Counted from the first letter of the stretch, positions 1 through 9,839 are shown. The stretch is 48,082 nucleotides of DNA from Pseudoruegeria sp. SK021 (GCF_002119405.1 NZ_MTBG01000025.1:1-48082), one strand, 5' to 3'. A program made the numbers and translations. Notes: a model not told the origin generated them from the sequence alone.

Positions 1-49
1 AAAGTTCCACAGAATACATCTCCCAGCCCTCAGCTTCCGCCTCGGGCAT
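1..49 (-). CDS. possible 5' end of a gene leaving the left edge
   Basis: On the minus strand an ATG at position 49 opens a frame of 16 codons to the window edge (begins MPEAEAEGWEMY). It lies downstream of the aspS terminator, so it would be a separate transcription unit. The acidic, tryptophan-containing start looks protein-like, but no clear ribosome-binding site precedes it and the product cannot be identified from so few residues. The same bases take part in a tRNA-like fold on the other strand, so the coding call is weak. Confidence 0.25.
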   Translation of the reverse strand, partial: MPEAEAEGWEMYSVEL

Positions 50-107
50 CAGAATGGCGGACTTTTAATCCGCGACGGTCAGGTAATCCGACCGTTTCTG
101 TGGACCA
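7..107 (+). other. tRNA-like multibranch fold ending in CCA
   Basis: Bases 7-13 (CCACAGA) pair with 97-103 (TCTGTGG), followed by an A and an encoded CCA at 105-107, as in a tRNA acceptor end. A 5-bp stem at 57-61/69-73 closes a 7-base loop CTTTTAA, which would be a lysine TTT anticodon arm. A 6-bp stem at 75-80/90-95 sits where a T arm would be, but its 9-base loop lacks the conserved TTCRA. There is no normal D arm: 43 bases separate the acceptor from the anticodon stem. It is therefore not a functional standard tRNA; it may be a degenerate tRNA or a chance fold. Confidence 0.2.
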
Positions 108-186
108 GTTTGCCTCCGGGATTCACACTCAGGCCATGCACGCAGAACAACTCTGCACTTGGCATGCCGCTTTCGCCCCGGTCGGG

Positions 187-226
187 AAAAAAATACCACG
201 CCGAGGATGGCCTCGGCGTGGTATTT
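187..226 (-). terminator. rho-independent terminator of aspS
   Basis: A perfect 16-bp inverted repeat (191-206 with 211-226, 4-base loop) lies 47 bases past the aspS stop. Read on the minus strand the stem runs into a T tract (A tract 187-193 on the plus strand), the classic intrinsic terminator form. Confidence 0.9.
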
Positions 227-272
227 CACAGGATTATCGAAGGCCTTATCGCGCAAGATTTCGAATGTCGTC

Positions 273-2045
273 TCAGTCCGGAACCGCGACTCGCAGCGAC
301 AACTCGCGCAACTGTTCGTTCATCGGCTCGGATGGAGCGCCCATCATCAGGTCTTCGGCGCGTTGGTTCATCGGGAACATGATCACTTCGCGGATGTTGG
401 CTTCGTCGGCCAGCAGCATCACGATCCGGTCGATCCCAGCAGCACAGCCACCGTGCGGCGGTGCGCCATATTTGAAGGCGTTAACCATGCCGCCGAAGCG
501 CTTTTCGACTTCATCCTTACCATAGCCTGCGATCTCGAAGGCCTTGAACATGATCTCGGGCTTGTGGTTCCGGATTGCACCCGAGACCAATTCATAGCCG
601 TTGCAGGCTAGGTCGTACTGATAACCCAATACCTTAAGCGGATCGCCCTCCAAGGCCTCCATCCCGCCTTGCGGCATTGAGAACGGGTTGTGCTCAAAAT
701 CGATCTTGCCGGTTTCGGCGTCTTTTTCGTAGATCGGGAAATCGACGATCCAGGCAAAGGCAAACCGGTTCTTGTCGGTGAGCCCCAGTTCGTTGCCAAT
801 TTCCATCCGCGCGCGTCCGGCGACGGCTTCGAAGGTCTTGGGCTTGCCGCCGAGGAAGAAGGCGGCATCGCCAACGCCAAGGCCAAGCTGCTGGCGGATG
901 GCTTCGGTCCGTTCGGGGCCAATGTTTTTGGCAAGAGGTCCGGCAGCTTCCATGCCGTCGGCACCGTCGCGCCAGAAGATATAGCCCATGCCGGGCAGGC
1001 CTTCTTTTTGGGCGAAGGCGTTCATGCGGTCGCAGAATTTGCGGCTGCCGCCACCGGGGGCCGGGATGGCGCGGATCTGGGTGCCGTCTTGTTCCAACAT
1101 CTTGGCAAAGATGGCAAAACCGGAGCCAGCGAAATGCTCGGACACGATCTGCATCTTGATCGGGTTGCGCAGGTCGGGCTTGTCGGTGCCGTACCACAGA
1201 GCCGCGTCACGATAGCTGATCTGAGGCCAGTCCTGATCGACCGGACGGCCACCGAATTCGTCGAACAGGCCGGTCAGAACTGGCTGGATGGTGTCGAACA
1301 CATCCTGCTGGGTGACGAAGCTCATTTCAAGGTCGAGCTGGTAGAAGTCGGTGGGCGAGCGGTCGGCGCGCGGGTCTTCGTCACGGAAACACGGCGCGAT
1401 CTGGAAATACTTGTCGAATCCCGAGACCATGATCAACTGTTTGAACTGCTGCGGGGCCTGCGGCAGGGCGTAGAATTTGCCGGGATGCAGGCGGCTTGGT
1501 ACCAGAAAATCGCGCGCACCTTCGGGCGACGATGCGGTGATGATCGGGGTCTGGAATTCGGTGAATTCTTTGTCCCACATCCGTTTTCTGATCGAGGCGA
1601 CAACCTTGCTGCGCAACATGATGTTATTGTGCAGTTTTTCGCGGCGAAGATCGAGGAATCGGTATTTCAGGCGGGTTTCTTCGGGATATTCCTGCTCGCC
1701 GAACACCATCAGGGGCAATTCGTCGGATGCGCCAAGGATTTCAATGTCTTGGATGAAGACTTCAATCGCGCCGGTGGGAATTTTTGGGTTCACCAGCGCG
1801 GCGTCGCGGGCTTTCACCACGCCGTCGATGCGAATGCACCATTCCGAGCGGACGCTCTCGACCTGTTTGAAGGCCGGGCTGTCGGGATCGGCCAAAACCT
1901 GTGTGATTCCATAGTGATCGCGGAGATCGATGAACAGAAGTCCACCGTGATCCCGAACGCGATGAACCCAGCCGGACAGGCGGACGGGCTGGCCAACGTT
2001 GGCGGTGGACAGGGCGGCACAGGTGTGGCTGCGATAGGGGTGCAT
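273..2045 (-). CDS. aspS: aspartyl-tRNA synthetase
   Basis: Cytoplasmic class IIb enzyme that charges tRNA-Asp with aspartate for translation. The 590-residue length is normal for the bacterial type with an inserted GAD domain. An N-terminal anticodon-binding OB fold covers about residues 1-105. Class II motif 2 is at about 219-241 ([12 protein letters not shown], then YQLDLEMSF) and motif 3 at 533-545 ([10 protein letters not shown]). The ATG at 2045 has GAGG eight bases upstream and a promoter ending about 37 bases before it. The gene is monocistronic, with its own terminator. Residue H33 sits in the loop RDHGG; in some bacteria a histidine here accompanies relaxed (Asp/Asn) tRNA recognition, so this may be a non-discriminating AspRS acting with GatCAB. 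That last point is inference. Confidence 0.97.
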   Translation of the reverse strand: MHPYRSHTCAALSTANVGQPVRLSGWVHRVRDHGGLLFIDLRDHYGITQVLADPDSPAFKQVESVRSEWCIRIDGVVKARDAALVNPKIPTGAIEVFIQDIEILGASDELPLMVFGEQEYPEETRLKYRFLDLRREKLHNNIMLRSKVVASIRKRMWDKEFTEFQTPIITASSPEGARDFLVPSRLHPGKFYALPQAPQQFKQLIMVSGFDKYFQIAPCFRDEDPRADRSPTDFYQLDLEMSFVTQQDVFDTIQPVLTGLFDEFGGRPVDQDWPQISYRDAALWYGTDKPDLRNPIKMQIVSEHFAGSGFAIFAKMLEQDGTQIRAIPAPGGGSRKFCDRMNAFAQKEGLPGMGYIFWRDGADGMEAAGPLAKNIGPERTEAIRQQLGLGVGDAAFFLGGKPKTFEAVAGRARMEIGNELGLTDKNRFAFAWIVDFPIYEKDAETGKIDFEHNPFSMPQGGMEALEGDPLKVLGYQYDLACNGYELVSGAIRNHKPEIMFKAFEIAGYGKDEVEKRFGGMVNAFKYGAPPHGGCAAGIDRIVMLLADEANIREVIMFPMNQRAEDLMMGAPSEPMNEQLRELSLRVAVPD

Positions 2046-2081
2046 TTTTCGGGCCTCGGGGGCTGATCAAGGGTTTGGGTC

Positions 2082-2110
2082 GGTACACCTTGCCAAGGGC
2101 CAAGTGTCAA
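2082..2110 (-). promoter_or_regulatory. predicted sigma-70 promoter of aspS
   Basis: Read on the minus strand: a perfect -35 box TTGACA (2110-2105), a 17-bp spacer, and a weaker -10 TGTACC (2087-2082). Transcription would start near 2075, giving a leader of about 30 bases before the aspS ATG. Confidence 0.5.
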
Positions 2111-2139
2111 GGGGCGGCCGCGGCAAGAGAAAAAGCCGC

Positions 2140-2183
2140 GTCGGAAAAACGTCGGACTTTTATCGGACTTTTGTCGGACTTTT
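2140..2183 (-). repeat. four phased 11-bp repeats upstream of aspS
   Basis: Three tandem 11-bp copies on the plus strand, GTCGGACTTTT (2151-2161), ATCGGACTTTT (2162-2172) and GTCGGACTTTT (2173-2183), follow a diverged copy GTCGGAAAAAC (2140-2150). In the aspS direction each gives an AAAA tract spaced 11 bp apart, directly upstream of the predicted -35 box. Such spacing could bend DNA or seat a regulator on one face of the helix. Confidence 0.75.
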
Positions 2184-2231
2184 GCATCCGGCGGGCTGGG
2201 CGGTGCGGGTCACGCCGCAATCTGCGGGAGT

Positions 2232-2268
2232 GCCGGGCCGGAGAGATGATAGACCTCTCTGGCCCGGC
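2232..2268 (-). terminator. strong hairpin after carB
   Basis: A 14-bp GC-rich stem (2232-2245 with 2255-2268, one G-T pair) lies 40 bases past the carB stop. No T tract follows on the minus strand, so it is an imperfect intrinsic terminator or an RNA 3'-end stabiliser. Confidence 0.5.
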
Positions 2269-2308
2269 GCTTTGCCGTGTTGTGGTGGGCTCTGATCCCA
2301 CCGGTACG

Positions 2309-5300
2309 TTAACCCTCTTGCAGGGAACGGACCTCGATCTCGTTCTCGCTGCGGGCCTTCATTGCCAGCGCCGCGGCATGGCTGGCGGCGAGGGTGGTGA
2401 AGTACGGGATCCGGTCCATCAGTGCCACGTTGCGCATGGCGCGACTGTCTTCGATCGCTTGGGCGCCCTCGGTGGTGTTCATCACCAAGGCAACCTTGCG
2501 GTCCTTCATGACGTCGACGATGTGCGGACGGCCCTCGTAGACCTTGTTCACGATCTCGCAGGGGATGTCGCCGGTGGCCAGATAGGCGGCGGTGCCCCGG
2601 GTCGCGAGAATGGTGAAGCCCAGACCGGTTAGGGTGCTGGCGGCCTCAAGCAGTTGCGGGGTCTTGTCGCTTTCCTTGATCGACAGGAACACCGTTCCCG
2701 AGAGGGGCAGAACCGTGCCCGCGCCAAGCTGTGCCTTGAGGAAGGCCATGTGGAAATTGGCATCCGCGCCCATAACTTCGCCGGTGGAGCGCATTTCTGG
2801 CCCAAGCAGCGTGTCGACGCCGGGGAAGCGGGCGAAGGGCAGCACGGCTTCCTTGACCGCAAACCGGTTGGTCGGTTGCGGCTTCAGTTCAAAGCTGGAC
2901 AGTTTCTCGCCGGCCATGACCCGGGCGGCGATGGCGGCAATCGGGCTGCCAACGGCCTTGGCCACGAAGGGCACCGTGCGCGAGGCGCGCGGGTTGACTT
3001 CGATCAGGTAGATTTCGCCGTTCTTGACTGCGAACTGGATGTTCATCAGGCCGACAACATTCAGGGCAAGCGCAAGGGCGCGGGTCTGCACCTCAAGCTC
3101 GGCAATGATCTCGGGCGGCAGCGAGTAGGGTGGCAGCGAACAGGCGCTGTCGCCGGAATGGACGCCGGCCTCTTCGATATGCTGCATGATGCCCGCAACG
3201 TGAACGTCGGTGCCATCGCACAGGGCGTCGACGTCGATTTCCACGGCGCCCGACAGATAGCTGTCGAGCAGGACCGGGCTGTCGCCAGAGACGACCACGG
3301 CTTCGGCGATATAGCGCTGCAACTGCGGCAGATCATGGACGATTTCCATCGCGCGGCCGCCCAGCACATAGGAGGGGCGGATCACCAGCGGATAGCCAAT
3401 TTCAATGGCGGCGGCGAAGGCCTGTTCATCGGTGGAGGCGATGGCATTGTGGGGCTGCTTGAGGCCCAGCTTTTGGACAAGTTGCTGGAACCGCTCGCGA
3501 TCTTCGGCCAGATCGATGGCGTCGGGCGTGGTGCCGAGGATCGGGATGCCGGCCTCTTGCAATGCGTTGGCCAGCTTCAGCGGGGTTTGACCGCCGAACT
3601 GAACGATGACGCCATGCAGGGTGCCATTTTGCAGTTCGACCCGCAAAATTTCCATCACATGTTCAAAGGTCAGCGGTTCAAAATACAGCCGGTCGGACGT
3701 GTCATAATCGGTCGACACGGTTTCCGGGTTGCAGTTGATCATGATCGTCTCATAGCCCTGATCGGTCAGGGCATAGCAGGCGTGACAACAGCAATAGTCG
3801 AATTCGATGCCCTGACCGATCCGGTTGGGACCGCCACCAAGGATGACGACTTTCTTGCGGTCAGACGGGCGGGCTTCGCATTCCACATCGCCCATGACGG
3901 GGGATTCGTAGGTGGAATACATATAGGGGGTCTGGGCTTCGAATTCTGCGGCGCAGGTATCGATGCGCTTGAACACGGCTGTGACGCCGAGGTTGATGCG
4001 GGCCCGGCGGACCTGCGCTTCGTCACGACCGGTCAGGGTGCCGAGGCGGGCATCCGAGAAGCCATACATCTTGAGGCGGCGCAGGCCGTCTGCATCAAGG
4101 GGCAGACCATCGCGGCGAACCTGCGCTTCGATGTCGACGATCTCGCGGATCCGGGCCAGGAACCATGGGTCAAAAGCGGTGGCGGCACCGATGGCGTCAT
4201 CGGACAGGCCGTGCCGCATGGCTTGGGCGACGACGCGCAGGCGGTCTGGGGTTTTCAAGGTCAGGGCGCGGGTAACGGCGGCGGGATCGGGGGCGCCGTC
4301 GATGGTGATCTCGTCAAAGCCGGTCAGGCCGGTTTCCATCGAGCACAGCGCTTTCTGGATCGATTCGTGGAAGGTGCGGCCAACGGCCATGGCCTCGCCC
4401 ACCGATTTCATCGCGGTGGTCAGTTCCGGCTTGGCGCCGGGGAATTTCTCGAAGGCGAAGCGCGGGATCTTGGTGACAACATAGTCGATGGTCGGCTCAA
4501 AGCTGGCCGGGGTGACACCGGTGATGTCGTTGTCCAACTCGTCCAGGGTGAAGCCGACCGCCAGTTTGGCGGCGATCTTGGCAATCGGGAAGCCGGTGGC
4601 CTTGGATGCCAGTGCCGAGGACCGCGACACGCGCGGGTTCATCTCAATGACGACCATCCGGCCATCGGCGGGGTTGATTGCCCATTGCACGTTGGACCCG
4701 CCGGTTTCGACGCCGATCTCGCGCAGCACGGCAATCGAGCCGTTGCGCATGATCTGGTATTCTTTGTCGGTCAGGGTCAGGGCAGGGGCGACGGTGATGC
4801 TGTCGCCGGTATGCACGCCCATAGGATCGACGTTTTCGATGGCGCAGACGATGATGGCGTTGTCGGCCTTGTCGCGGACGACCTCCATCTCGAACTCTTT
4901 CCAGCCGAGCAGTGATTCGTCGATCAGGATTTGGCTGACCGGCGAGGCGTCGAGGCCGGTGCGGCAGTAATGTTCGTAATCTTCGCGGTTGTAGGCAATG
5001 CCGCCGCCGGTGCCGCCAAGGGTAAAGGCGGGACGGATGATTGCGGGCAGGCCGACATAATCAATGGCGTCCATGCATTCCTGCATGTTGGTGGCGATGG
5101 TCGCTTTCGGATTTTCCAGCCCGATGCGGTCCATGGCCTCGCGGAACAGCTTGCGGTCCTCGGCCATTTCAATGGCTTCGCGCTTGGCCCCGATCATCTC
5201 GACGCCGAATTTCTCAAGCACACCCATCTCTTCCAGCGCGAGGCTGGTGTTCAGACCGGTTTGGCCGCCCATGGTGGGCAGCAGGGCGTCGGGGCGTTCT

Positions 5301-5539
5301 TTTTCGATGATCCGCGCCACAACGTCGGGCGTAATCGGTTCGATATAAGTCGCATCGGCCAGTCCGGGATCGGTCATGATCGTCGCCGGGTTGGAATTGA
5401 CCAGGATGACCCGGTAGCCTTCTTCGCGCAGGGCCTTGCAGGCCTGGGCACCGGAATAGTCGAATTCGCAGGCTTGCCCAATCACGATGGGACCCGCGCC
5501 GATGATCATGATGGAGGAGATGTCGGTGCGTTTGGGCAT
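2309..5539 (-). CDS. carB: carbamoyl-phosphate synthase large subunit
   Basis: Cytoplasmic synthetase subunit that makes carbamoyl phosphate from bicarbonate, ammonia (delivered by CarA) and two ATP, feeding pyrimidine and arginine synthesis. The 1076 residues match the usual length. The protein has two homologous ATP-grasp halves (about 1-400 and 550-940) separated by an oligomerisation region, and a C-terminal MGS-like allosteric domain (about 940-1076). Visible landmarks are the N-terminal [20 protein letters not shown], the glycine-rich loop GGTGGG at 175-180, and the second-half copy [18 protein letters not shown]. carA is not in the window, so the two subunits are encoded apart, as is common in alphaproteobacteria. 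The gene stands alone with its own promoter and a 3' hairpin. Confidence 0.98.
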   Translation of the reverse strand: MPKRTDISSIMIIGAGPIVIGQACEFDYSGAQACKALREEGYRVILVNSNPATIMTDPGLADATYIEPITPDVVARIIEKERPDALLPTMGGQTGLNTSLALEEMGVLEKFGVEMIGAKREAIEMAEDRKLFREAMDRIGLENPKATIATNMQECMDAIDYVGLPAIIRPAFTLGGTGGGIAYNREDYEHYCRTGLDASPVSQILIDESLLGWKEFEMEVVRDKADNAIIVCAIENVDPMGVHTGDSITVAPALTLTDKEYQIMRNGSIAVLREIGVETGGSNVQWAINPADGRMVVIEMNPRVSRSSALASKATGFPIAKIAAKLAVGFTLDELDNDITGVTPASFEPTIDYVVTKIPRFAFEKFPGAKPELTTAMKSVGEAMAVGRTFHESIQKALCSMETGLTGFDEITIDGAPDPAAVTRALTLKTPDRLRVVAQAMRHGLSDDAIGAATAFDPWFLARIREIVDIEAQVRRDGLPLDADGLRRLKMYGFSDARLGTLTGRDEAQVRRARINLGVTAVFKRIDTCAAEFEAQTPYMYSTYESPVMGDVECEARPSDRKKVVILGGGPNRIGQGIEFDYCCCHACYALTDQGYETIMINCNPETVSTDYDTSDRLYFEPLTFEHVMEILRVELQNGTLHGVIVQFGGQTPLKLANALQEAGIPILGTTPDAIDLAEDRERFQQLVQKLGLKQPHNAIASTDEQAFAAAIEIGYPLVIRPSYVLGGRAMEIVHDLPQLQRYIAEAVVVSGDSPVLLDSYLSGAVEIDVDALCDGTDVHVAGIMQHIEEAGVHSGDSACSLPPYSLPPEIIAELEVQTRALALALNVVGLMNIQFAVKNGEIYLIEVNPRASRTVPFVAKAVGSPIAAIAARVMAGEKLSSFELKPQPTNRFAVKEAVLPFARFPGVDTLLGPEMRSTGEVMGADANFHMAFLKAQLGAGTVLPLSGTVFLSIKESDKTPQLLEAASTLTGLGFTILATRGTAAYLATGDIPCEIVNKVYEGRPHIVDVMKDRKVALVMNTTEGAQAIEDSRAMRNVALMDRIPYFTTLAASHAAALAMKARSENEIEVRSLQEG

Positions 5540-5577
5540 GGGGAACCTGCAGATCGGGGACGTACAAAATCCCGCGG

Positions 5578-5605
5578 GTTATAGCTGAGCCCCGTCGCTG
5601 TGCAA
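5578..5605 (-). promoter_or_regulatory. predicted sigma-70 promoter of carB
   Basis: On the minus strand TTGCAC (5605-5600) and TATAAC (5583-5578) are separated by 16 bp. The start point would be near 5571, about 30 bases before the carB ATG. Confidence 0.45.
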
Positions 5606-5723
5606 GAGAAGGCTTGGGACGCAAGCCCATCTCTGCGAATAGAATTTGTGACGTAACGGTAAGTAATGTGCTATCTAAGCCGTTATTGTTATCGGGTTGG
5701 TTGGGCGGAAGGTATTGTAAACC

Positions 5724-6512
5724 ATGTTGAATCGGATAGGGAGGGTCGTGTTCCCGGTGGTTGTGACGGCGGGCTTTGCCTTGTCGGCGGGGGATGGTGT
5801 CGCATCGACGCTACCCGCTCATGAACTGGAAAATGACGGCTATACCCTTCTGGGAAAGAAGTGGGGGAATCCCGCACTAGGTACACCCGGCGGGGTGGTG
5901 ACCTATAGTTTCATGCCGACCGGCGCGTCTTGCGGGCTTGAATACACCGGCTGCACAGTGACGTCGTTTTCAGATATGTTCGCCACCTTGACGGGATGGG
6001 CCGATGTCGTGACCGACGCCTTCGCCGCATGGTCGTCGGTCGCGGATATCAGTTTCGTCCAAGTCGCCGATCACGGTGGAGATTTCAACGCCTCTGGTGC
6101 TTATGGCGATATCCGGATGGGCGGACATTCAATGGGGGAAAGGGGCAGGTCTTTGGCGCATGCGTTTGCGCCGCCGCCGAATGGCACCAGCGCCGCTGGC
6201 GACATCCATCTGGATACCGAGGAACCGTGGGCCATCGGGTTTGGCGGTCTCGGATTTGACCTGTTTCAGATTCTAACCCATGAGATCGGCCATTCGATTG
6301 GTCTGGGTCATTCGCCCTCGACCGAGGCCCTGATGTACGGCATTTACACGACCCGCTTTCGCGGATTGCAGACTGAGGACATCTTGGGTGCCGTCGCCAT
6401 TTACGGCGCAGCCCCGGTTAGCAATGTCCCACTTCCGGCCAGCTTGCCCCTCATGCTGGGCGGGGTTGCCCTGATGGGGATGCTGCGGTTGCCGCGGCGC
6501 ATCATGGGATAA
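5724..6512 (+). CDS. secreted matrixin-like zinc metalloprotease with VPLPA-CTERM tail
   Basis: A 262-residue exported protein. Residues 1-27 form a Sec signal peptide ending near GDGVA. The zinc-binding metzincin motif HEIGHSIGLGH is at 186-196, with a Met-turn candidate LMYG at 203-206. Upstream segments (DIRMGGHSMGE, LAHAFAPP, GDIHLDTEEPW) resemble the structural Ca/Zn sites of the M10A matrixins. The C-terminus carries VPLPAS (235-240), a hydrophobic helix and an arginine-rich end, the layout of the VPLPA-CTERM sorting tail of Rhodobacterales. The protein is therefore expected to be processed and anchored or released by an exosortase (XrtD type), which is not encoded here. No propeptide cysteine switch is visible. 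GGAAGG precedes the ATG. It has no operon partner. Its substrate is unknown. Confidence 0.85.
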   Translation: MLNRIGRVVFPVVVTAGFALSAGDGVASTLPAHELENDGYTLLGKKWGNPALGTPGGVVTYSFMPTGASCGLEYTGCTVTSFSDMFATLTGWADVVTDAFAAWSSVADISFVQVADHGGDFNASGAYGDIRMGGHSMGERGRSLAHAFAPPPNGTSAAGDIHLDTEEPWAIGFGGLGFDLFQILTHEIGHSIGLGHSPSTEALMYGIYTTRFRGLQTEDILGAVAIYGAAPVSNVPLPASLPLMLGGVALMGMLRLPRRIMG

Positions 6513-6605
6513 GCTGCGCCGGGATTGCCGGTGCAGACACCTATTGCGGCGTGTCTGAGGTATCGGTGCCGTGCGCCGAGATGGCCGCGCGGCACCGATA
6601 TAGGG

Positions 6606-6860
6606 TTAGGCTGAGGGGGCGCGATTGGCCTCTAGTGCGTCAAGCCGCGCCTTCAGCGCCTCATTTTCTTCGCGGGCTTTCTGCGCCATGGCGCGGACGG
6701 CATCAAATTCTTCGCGGGTGACAAGGTTCCGTTCGGCCAACCAGCGGTCAATCAACCCCTTCATGGCGGTTTCGGCTTCGTCCTTGGCCCCTTGGGCGAC
6801 GCCCATCGCGTTGGTCATCAGTTTGGACAGATCGTCGAGGATCTTGTTCTGGCTTTGCAT
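6606..6860 (-). CDS. ubiK: accessory factor UbiK family protein
   Basis: An 84-residue protein of the YqiC/UbiK (BMFP) family, which assists the soluble ubiquinone-biosynthesis complex and forms trimeric coiled coils. An amphipathic N-terminal part ([21 protein letters not shown]) is followed by a long charged coiled coil (about 46-80: [20 protein letters not shown]). A much longer open frame extends upstream, but the ATG at 6860 has AGGAG just before it and the added N-terminus would be low-complexity antisense of lgt. The gene is divergent from lgt, a pairing seen in many Rhodobacterales. The protein is either UbiK itself or a close membrane-fusogenic relative. Confidence 0.85.
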   Translation of the reverse strand: MQSQNKILDDLSKLMTNAMGVAQGAKDEAETAMKGLIDRWLAERNLVTREEFDAVRAMAQKAREENEALKARLDALEANRAPSA

Positions 6861-6953
6861 GGTATGCTCCTGTTCCGGTCTTCCCATGATATGGCGACCC
6901 TTGAACGCAACCTCAAGGTTGACTTCCGCGATGGGCGATTGGCAAGTGGCGCC

Positions 6954-7847
6954 ATGATATTCGCCTTGCCCTTCCCGAACCTGAGCCCCGAGATTTTCAC
7001 CATCGATCTGGGCGGGTTTTCCTTTGCCCTGCGGTGGTATGCTTTGGCATATATCGCTGGCCTGTTGATCGGCCTTGGCCTGCTTCGGATGGCGCTGTCC
7101 CGTCCGAACCTGTGGCCGGGGGGCGTGGCGCCGATGACGTTGGAGCAGGCCGAGGCATTGCTCAGTTGGGTGGTAGTCGGTGTGGTTCTGGGCGGGCGTC
7201 TGGGCTTTGTGCTGTTTTATCAGCCGGACTATTATCTGGCGCATCCCGGCGAGATCCTGAAGGTCTGGCAAGGCGGGATGGCCTTTCACGGCGGATTGAC
7301 CGGCGTAGTGGTGGCCACGGCGCTGTTTTGCTGGCGGCACGGATTGTCACCGCTGAGCGTCGCCGATGTCATGGCTTTGGCGACCCCGCCGGGGCTGATG
7401 CTGGGCCGAATTGCCAATTTTATCAACGCCGAACTGTGGGGGCGTCCAACCACCCTGCCTTGGGGGGTGATCTTTCCGGGCGACCGGGCCCAGAGTTGCG
7501 GGGCGGATCTGGTGGGGCTGTGCGCCCGGCACCCGTCGCAACTGTATGAGGCCGGGCTGGAAGGGCTGATCTTGGGCGGCGTGCTGCTGTGGCTGGCCTT
7601 TGGGCGCAAGGCGCTGCAACGGCCGGGGCTGATCGCGGGGCTGTTCTTCATCGGTTATGCGGTGGCGCGGATGGTTGTGGAATTGTTCCGGCAGGCCGAC
7701 CCACAATTCGTCACGCCGGACAATCCTTGGGGGCATGTCTGGCGCCTTGGCGAGGCGGGGCTGAGCATGGGCCAATTGTTGTCGCTGCCGATGCTCTTGG
7801 TCGGGATTGGACTTTTGATGTGGTCGCTTCGACCAGCGGCCCGATGA
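6954..7847 (+). CDS. lgt: prolipoprotein diacylglyceryl transferase
   Basis: Inner-membrane enzyme that moves diacylglycerol from phosphatidylglycerol to the lipobox cysteine of prolipoproteins, the first step of lipoprotein maturation. It has 297 residues with about seven hydrophobic segments. The family signature [14 protein letters not shown] is at 151-164 and the essential-histidine segment MAFHGGL at 109-115. The chosen ATG begins [15 protein letters not shown], which matches the usual N-terminus; an upstream in-frame ATG would add a charged, non-conserved stretch. It is first in an operon whose next gene overlaps it by four bases (ATGA). One client in this window is MlaA. Confidence 0.96.
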   Translation: MIFALPFPNLSPEIFTIDLGGFSFALRWYALAYIAGLLIGLGLLRMALSRPNLWPGGVAPMTLEQAEALLSWVVVGVVLGGRLGFVLFYQPDYYLAHPGEILKVWQGGMAFHGGLTGVVVATALFCWRHGLSPLSVADVMALATPPGLMLGRIANFINAELWGRPTTLPWGVIFPGDRAQSCGADLVGLCARHPSQLYEAGLEGLILGGVLLWLAFGRKALQRPGLIAGLFFIGYAVARMVVELFRQADPQFVTPDNPWGHVWRLGEAGLSMGQLLSLPMLLVGIGLLMWSLRPAAR

Positions 7848-8917
7848 CGGCGCTGACCGAGATCATCGCACGCCGAATCGCGGCGGTGGGGCCGATGACG
7901 CTGGCCGATTACATGGCCGAGTGCCTGCTGCACCCCGTCCATGGCTATTACACCACCCGCCCGCCCTTTGGCGCCGAGGGCGATTTCATCACCGCGCCCG
8001 AAATCAGCCAGATGTTCGGCGAGATGCTGGGCCTGTCATTGGCGATGGCATGGCTGGATCAGGGCGCGCCCAGCCCGGTGGCATTGACCGAACTTGGTCC
8101 GGGGCGTGGCACCTTGATGGCGGATATGCTGCGGGCCGTGCGCAACGTGCCCGGCCTGTCCGACGCCGTTGAGGTCCATTTGGTCGAAGCCTCGCCGCGC
8201 CTGCGCCTTGCGCAAGAGCGCACCTTGGCGGGGTATGCGGTGCAGTGGCATGACCGGATCGAGGACCTGCCCGAAATGCCGCTGTTGCTGGTGGCCAACG
8301 AATTCTTCGACGCGCTGCCAATCCGCCAGTTTACCCGAAGTTCCGGTGGTTGGCGCGAAACGCAAATCGTTCAGGAGGCCGGAACGTTGCGCTTTGCGCT
8401 TGGCCTGACAACCCGGCCCGGATTTCTGGAGCACCGCATTCGCGATACGGTCGAGAGCGATGTGGTCGAGCATTGCCCGGCAGCGGGGCCGATTATGACG
8501 GTTTTGGCCCGGCGCATCGCGACCCACGGCGGGGCCGCGCTGATTGTTGATTATGGCGGCTGGCACAGTCTGGGCGACACGTTTCAGGCGTTGCGCCACC
8601 ATGCCCCCGAGGATCCGCTGGCCCGGCCCGGTGCCGCCGATCTGACCGCCCATGTCGATTTTGAAGCGCTGGCCTTTGCCGCCCGGGTGGTCCCGGACAT
8701 TCAGCTCAGCGCCCTGACCCCGCAAGGGGTGTTGTTGGAGCGTCTGGGCATTACCGCGCGGGCGCAGGTTCTGGCCCGAGGGTTAACCGGCGCCGCGCTG
8801 GAGGCGCATGTCGCCGCACATCGCCGCTTGACCCACCCCGAGGAAATGGGATCATTGTTTAACTGTATCGCTCTGACACCGGGAGGGTCCCAGTTGCCAC
8901 CGGGTTTGACTGCATGA
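7844..8917 (+). CDS. SAM-dependent methyltransferase, MidA/NDUFAF7 family
   Basis: A 357-residue protein of the COG1565/DUF185 family. The human member NDUFAF7 dimethylates an arginine of complex I subunit NDUFS2. Motif I for S-adenosylmethionine is ELGPGRGT at 83-90; the family-typical [15 protein letters not shown] is at 46-60, and [16 protein letters not shown] lies further on. It overlaps lgt by ATGA and pgeF by ATGA, so the three are translationally coupled. By homology it probably acts in complex I assembly, but the bacterial target is not settled. Confidence 0.88.
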   Translation: MTALTEIIARRIAAVGPMTLADYMAECLLHPVHGYYTTRPPFGAEGDFITAPEISQMFGEMLGLSLAMAWLDQGAPSPVALTELGPGRGTLMADMLRAVRNVPGLSDAVEVHLVEASPRLRLAQERTLAGYAVQWHDRIEDLPEMPLLLVANEFFDALPIRQFTRSSGGWRETQIVQEAGTLRFALGLTTRPGFLEHRIRDTVESDVVEHCPAAGPIMTVLARRIATHGGAALIVDYGGWHSLGDTFQALRHHAPEDPLARPGAADLTAHVDFEALAFAARVVPDIQLSALTPQGVLLERLGITARAQVLARGLTGAALEAHVAAHRRLTHPEEMGSLFNCIALTPGGSQLPPGLTA

Positions 8918-9672
8918 CATTGGAAATTCTGACCTCTGCTGCGATGAGGCCGGTTCAGCATGGCTTTTTCACCCGCAAGGGCGGGGCGTCCTCCGGGGTC
9001 TTCTCGGGGCTGAATTGTGGGCGTGGCTCTAGCGACCAAACCGCTGTGGTTGAGATCAACCGTGCCCGGGTGGCGCAGGCCATGGGCGGCGACCCTGCCG
9101 ATCTGTGCGGGCTGCATCAGGTGCATTCGGCGGATGTGGTGGTGGTGGATGCGGCGCCCAATGGCAGCCTTCCCAAAGCCGATGGGGCGGTGACCCGCAC
9201 CCCCGGACTGATCCTGTCGGTGCTGACGGCGGATTGCGCGCCGGTGCTGTTTGCCGATTCCGAGGCCGGTGTCATCGGTGCAGCCCATGCCGGATGGCGC
9301 GGTGCATTGGGCGGGGTTCTGGACGCGACATTAGATAAAATGGAAAGCTTGGGGGCGCAGCGCGGGCAGATCCGCGCGGTGGTTGGCCCGACGATCAGTC
9401 AACGGGCCTATGAGGTCGGGCCGGATTTCTTTGACCAGTTCATGTCTGAAGACCCCGCTTATGGCCGGTTCTTCGCTGGCGGCACGGACGACCGGATGAT
9501 GTTCGATCTGCCGGGATTTTGCCTGTTTCGGCTGCGCAATGCCGGGGTGCTTAGTGCGGAATGGACTCACCATTGCACCTATTCCGACCCATCTCGGTTC
9601 TTCTCCTACAGACGAAGCGTGCACAATAAGGAAGCAGACTATGGCAGGCTTGTCACAACAATCAGGCTGTAG
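8914..9672 (+). CDS. pgeF: peptidoglycan editing factor / laccase-domain protein
   Basis: A 252-residue member of the YfiH/DUF152 multicopper-oxidase-like family. Members have been reported as purine nucleoside phosphorylases/adenosine deaminases and, in E. coli, as factors removing wrong amino acids from peptidoglycan precursors. The three metal ligands are visible: H71 in LHQVHSADV, C108 in LTADCAPV and H125 in IGAAHAGWRG. The ATG overlaps the midA stop (ATGA). It is the last gene of lgt-midA-pgeF. Confidence 0.9.
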   Translation: MTLEILTSAAMRPVQHGFFTRKGGASSGVFSGLNCGRGSSDQTAVVEINRARVAQAMGGDPADLCGLHQVHSADVVVVDAAPNGSLPKADGAVTRTPGLILSVLTADCAPVLFADSEAGVIGAAHAGWRGALGGVLDATLDKMESLGAQRGQIRAVVGPTISQRAYEVGPDFFDQFMSEDPAYGRFFAGGTDDRMMFDLPGFCLFRLRNAGVLSAEWTHHCTYSDPSRFFSYRRSVHNKEADYGRLVTTIRL

Positions 9673-9809
9673 CGTTTAGAGCGTTATCGCACACATGCTA
9701 ATCGTTAAATTGTTACATTCGCTGTGCTAGACGGAACTTGGGTGTTGTGAGTTCCTCTCATTTTTAGCGAGTGTCATCCACGTATTTTAGTTTTTTCGTA
9801 TCGAGTTTG

Positions 9810-9839
9810 GGCCGTCCGGGCAACATCCGGGCGGCCTTT
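9810..9839 (+). terminator. hairpin with short T run, likely terminator
   Basis: A 10-bp stem GGCCGTCCGG/CCGGGCGGCC (9810-9819 with 9827-9836, one T-G pair, 7-base loop) is followed by TTT. It lies 138 bases past the pgeF stop at the end of an AT-richer stretch, so it may end the pgeF transcript or a separate small RNA. Confidence 0.6.

Noticed and set aside
690..2066. 458-codon open frame antisense to aspS
   Set aside because: Shadow of aspS with no family features.
2654..4915. 753-codon open frame antisense to carB
   Set aside because: Low-complexity, His/Gly/Asp-rich translation of the opposite strand of an unmistakable carB; a by-product of high GC codon usage.
6861..7340. N-terminal extension of the ubiK frame
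   Set aside because: The extension is antisense to lgt, low complexity, and the internal ATG at 6860 has its own AGGAG.
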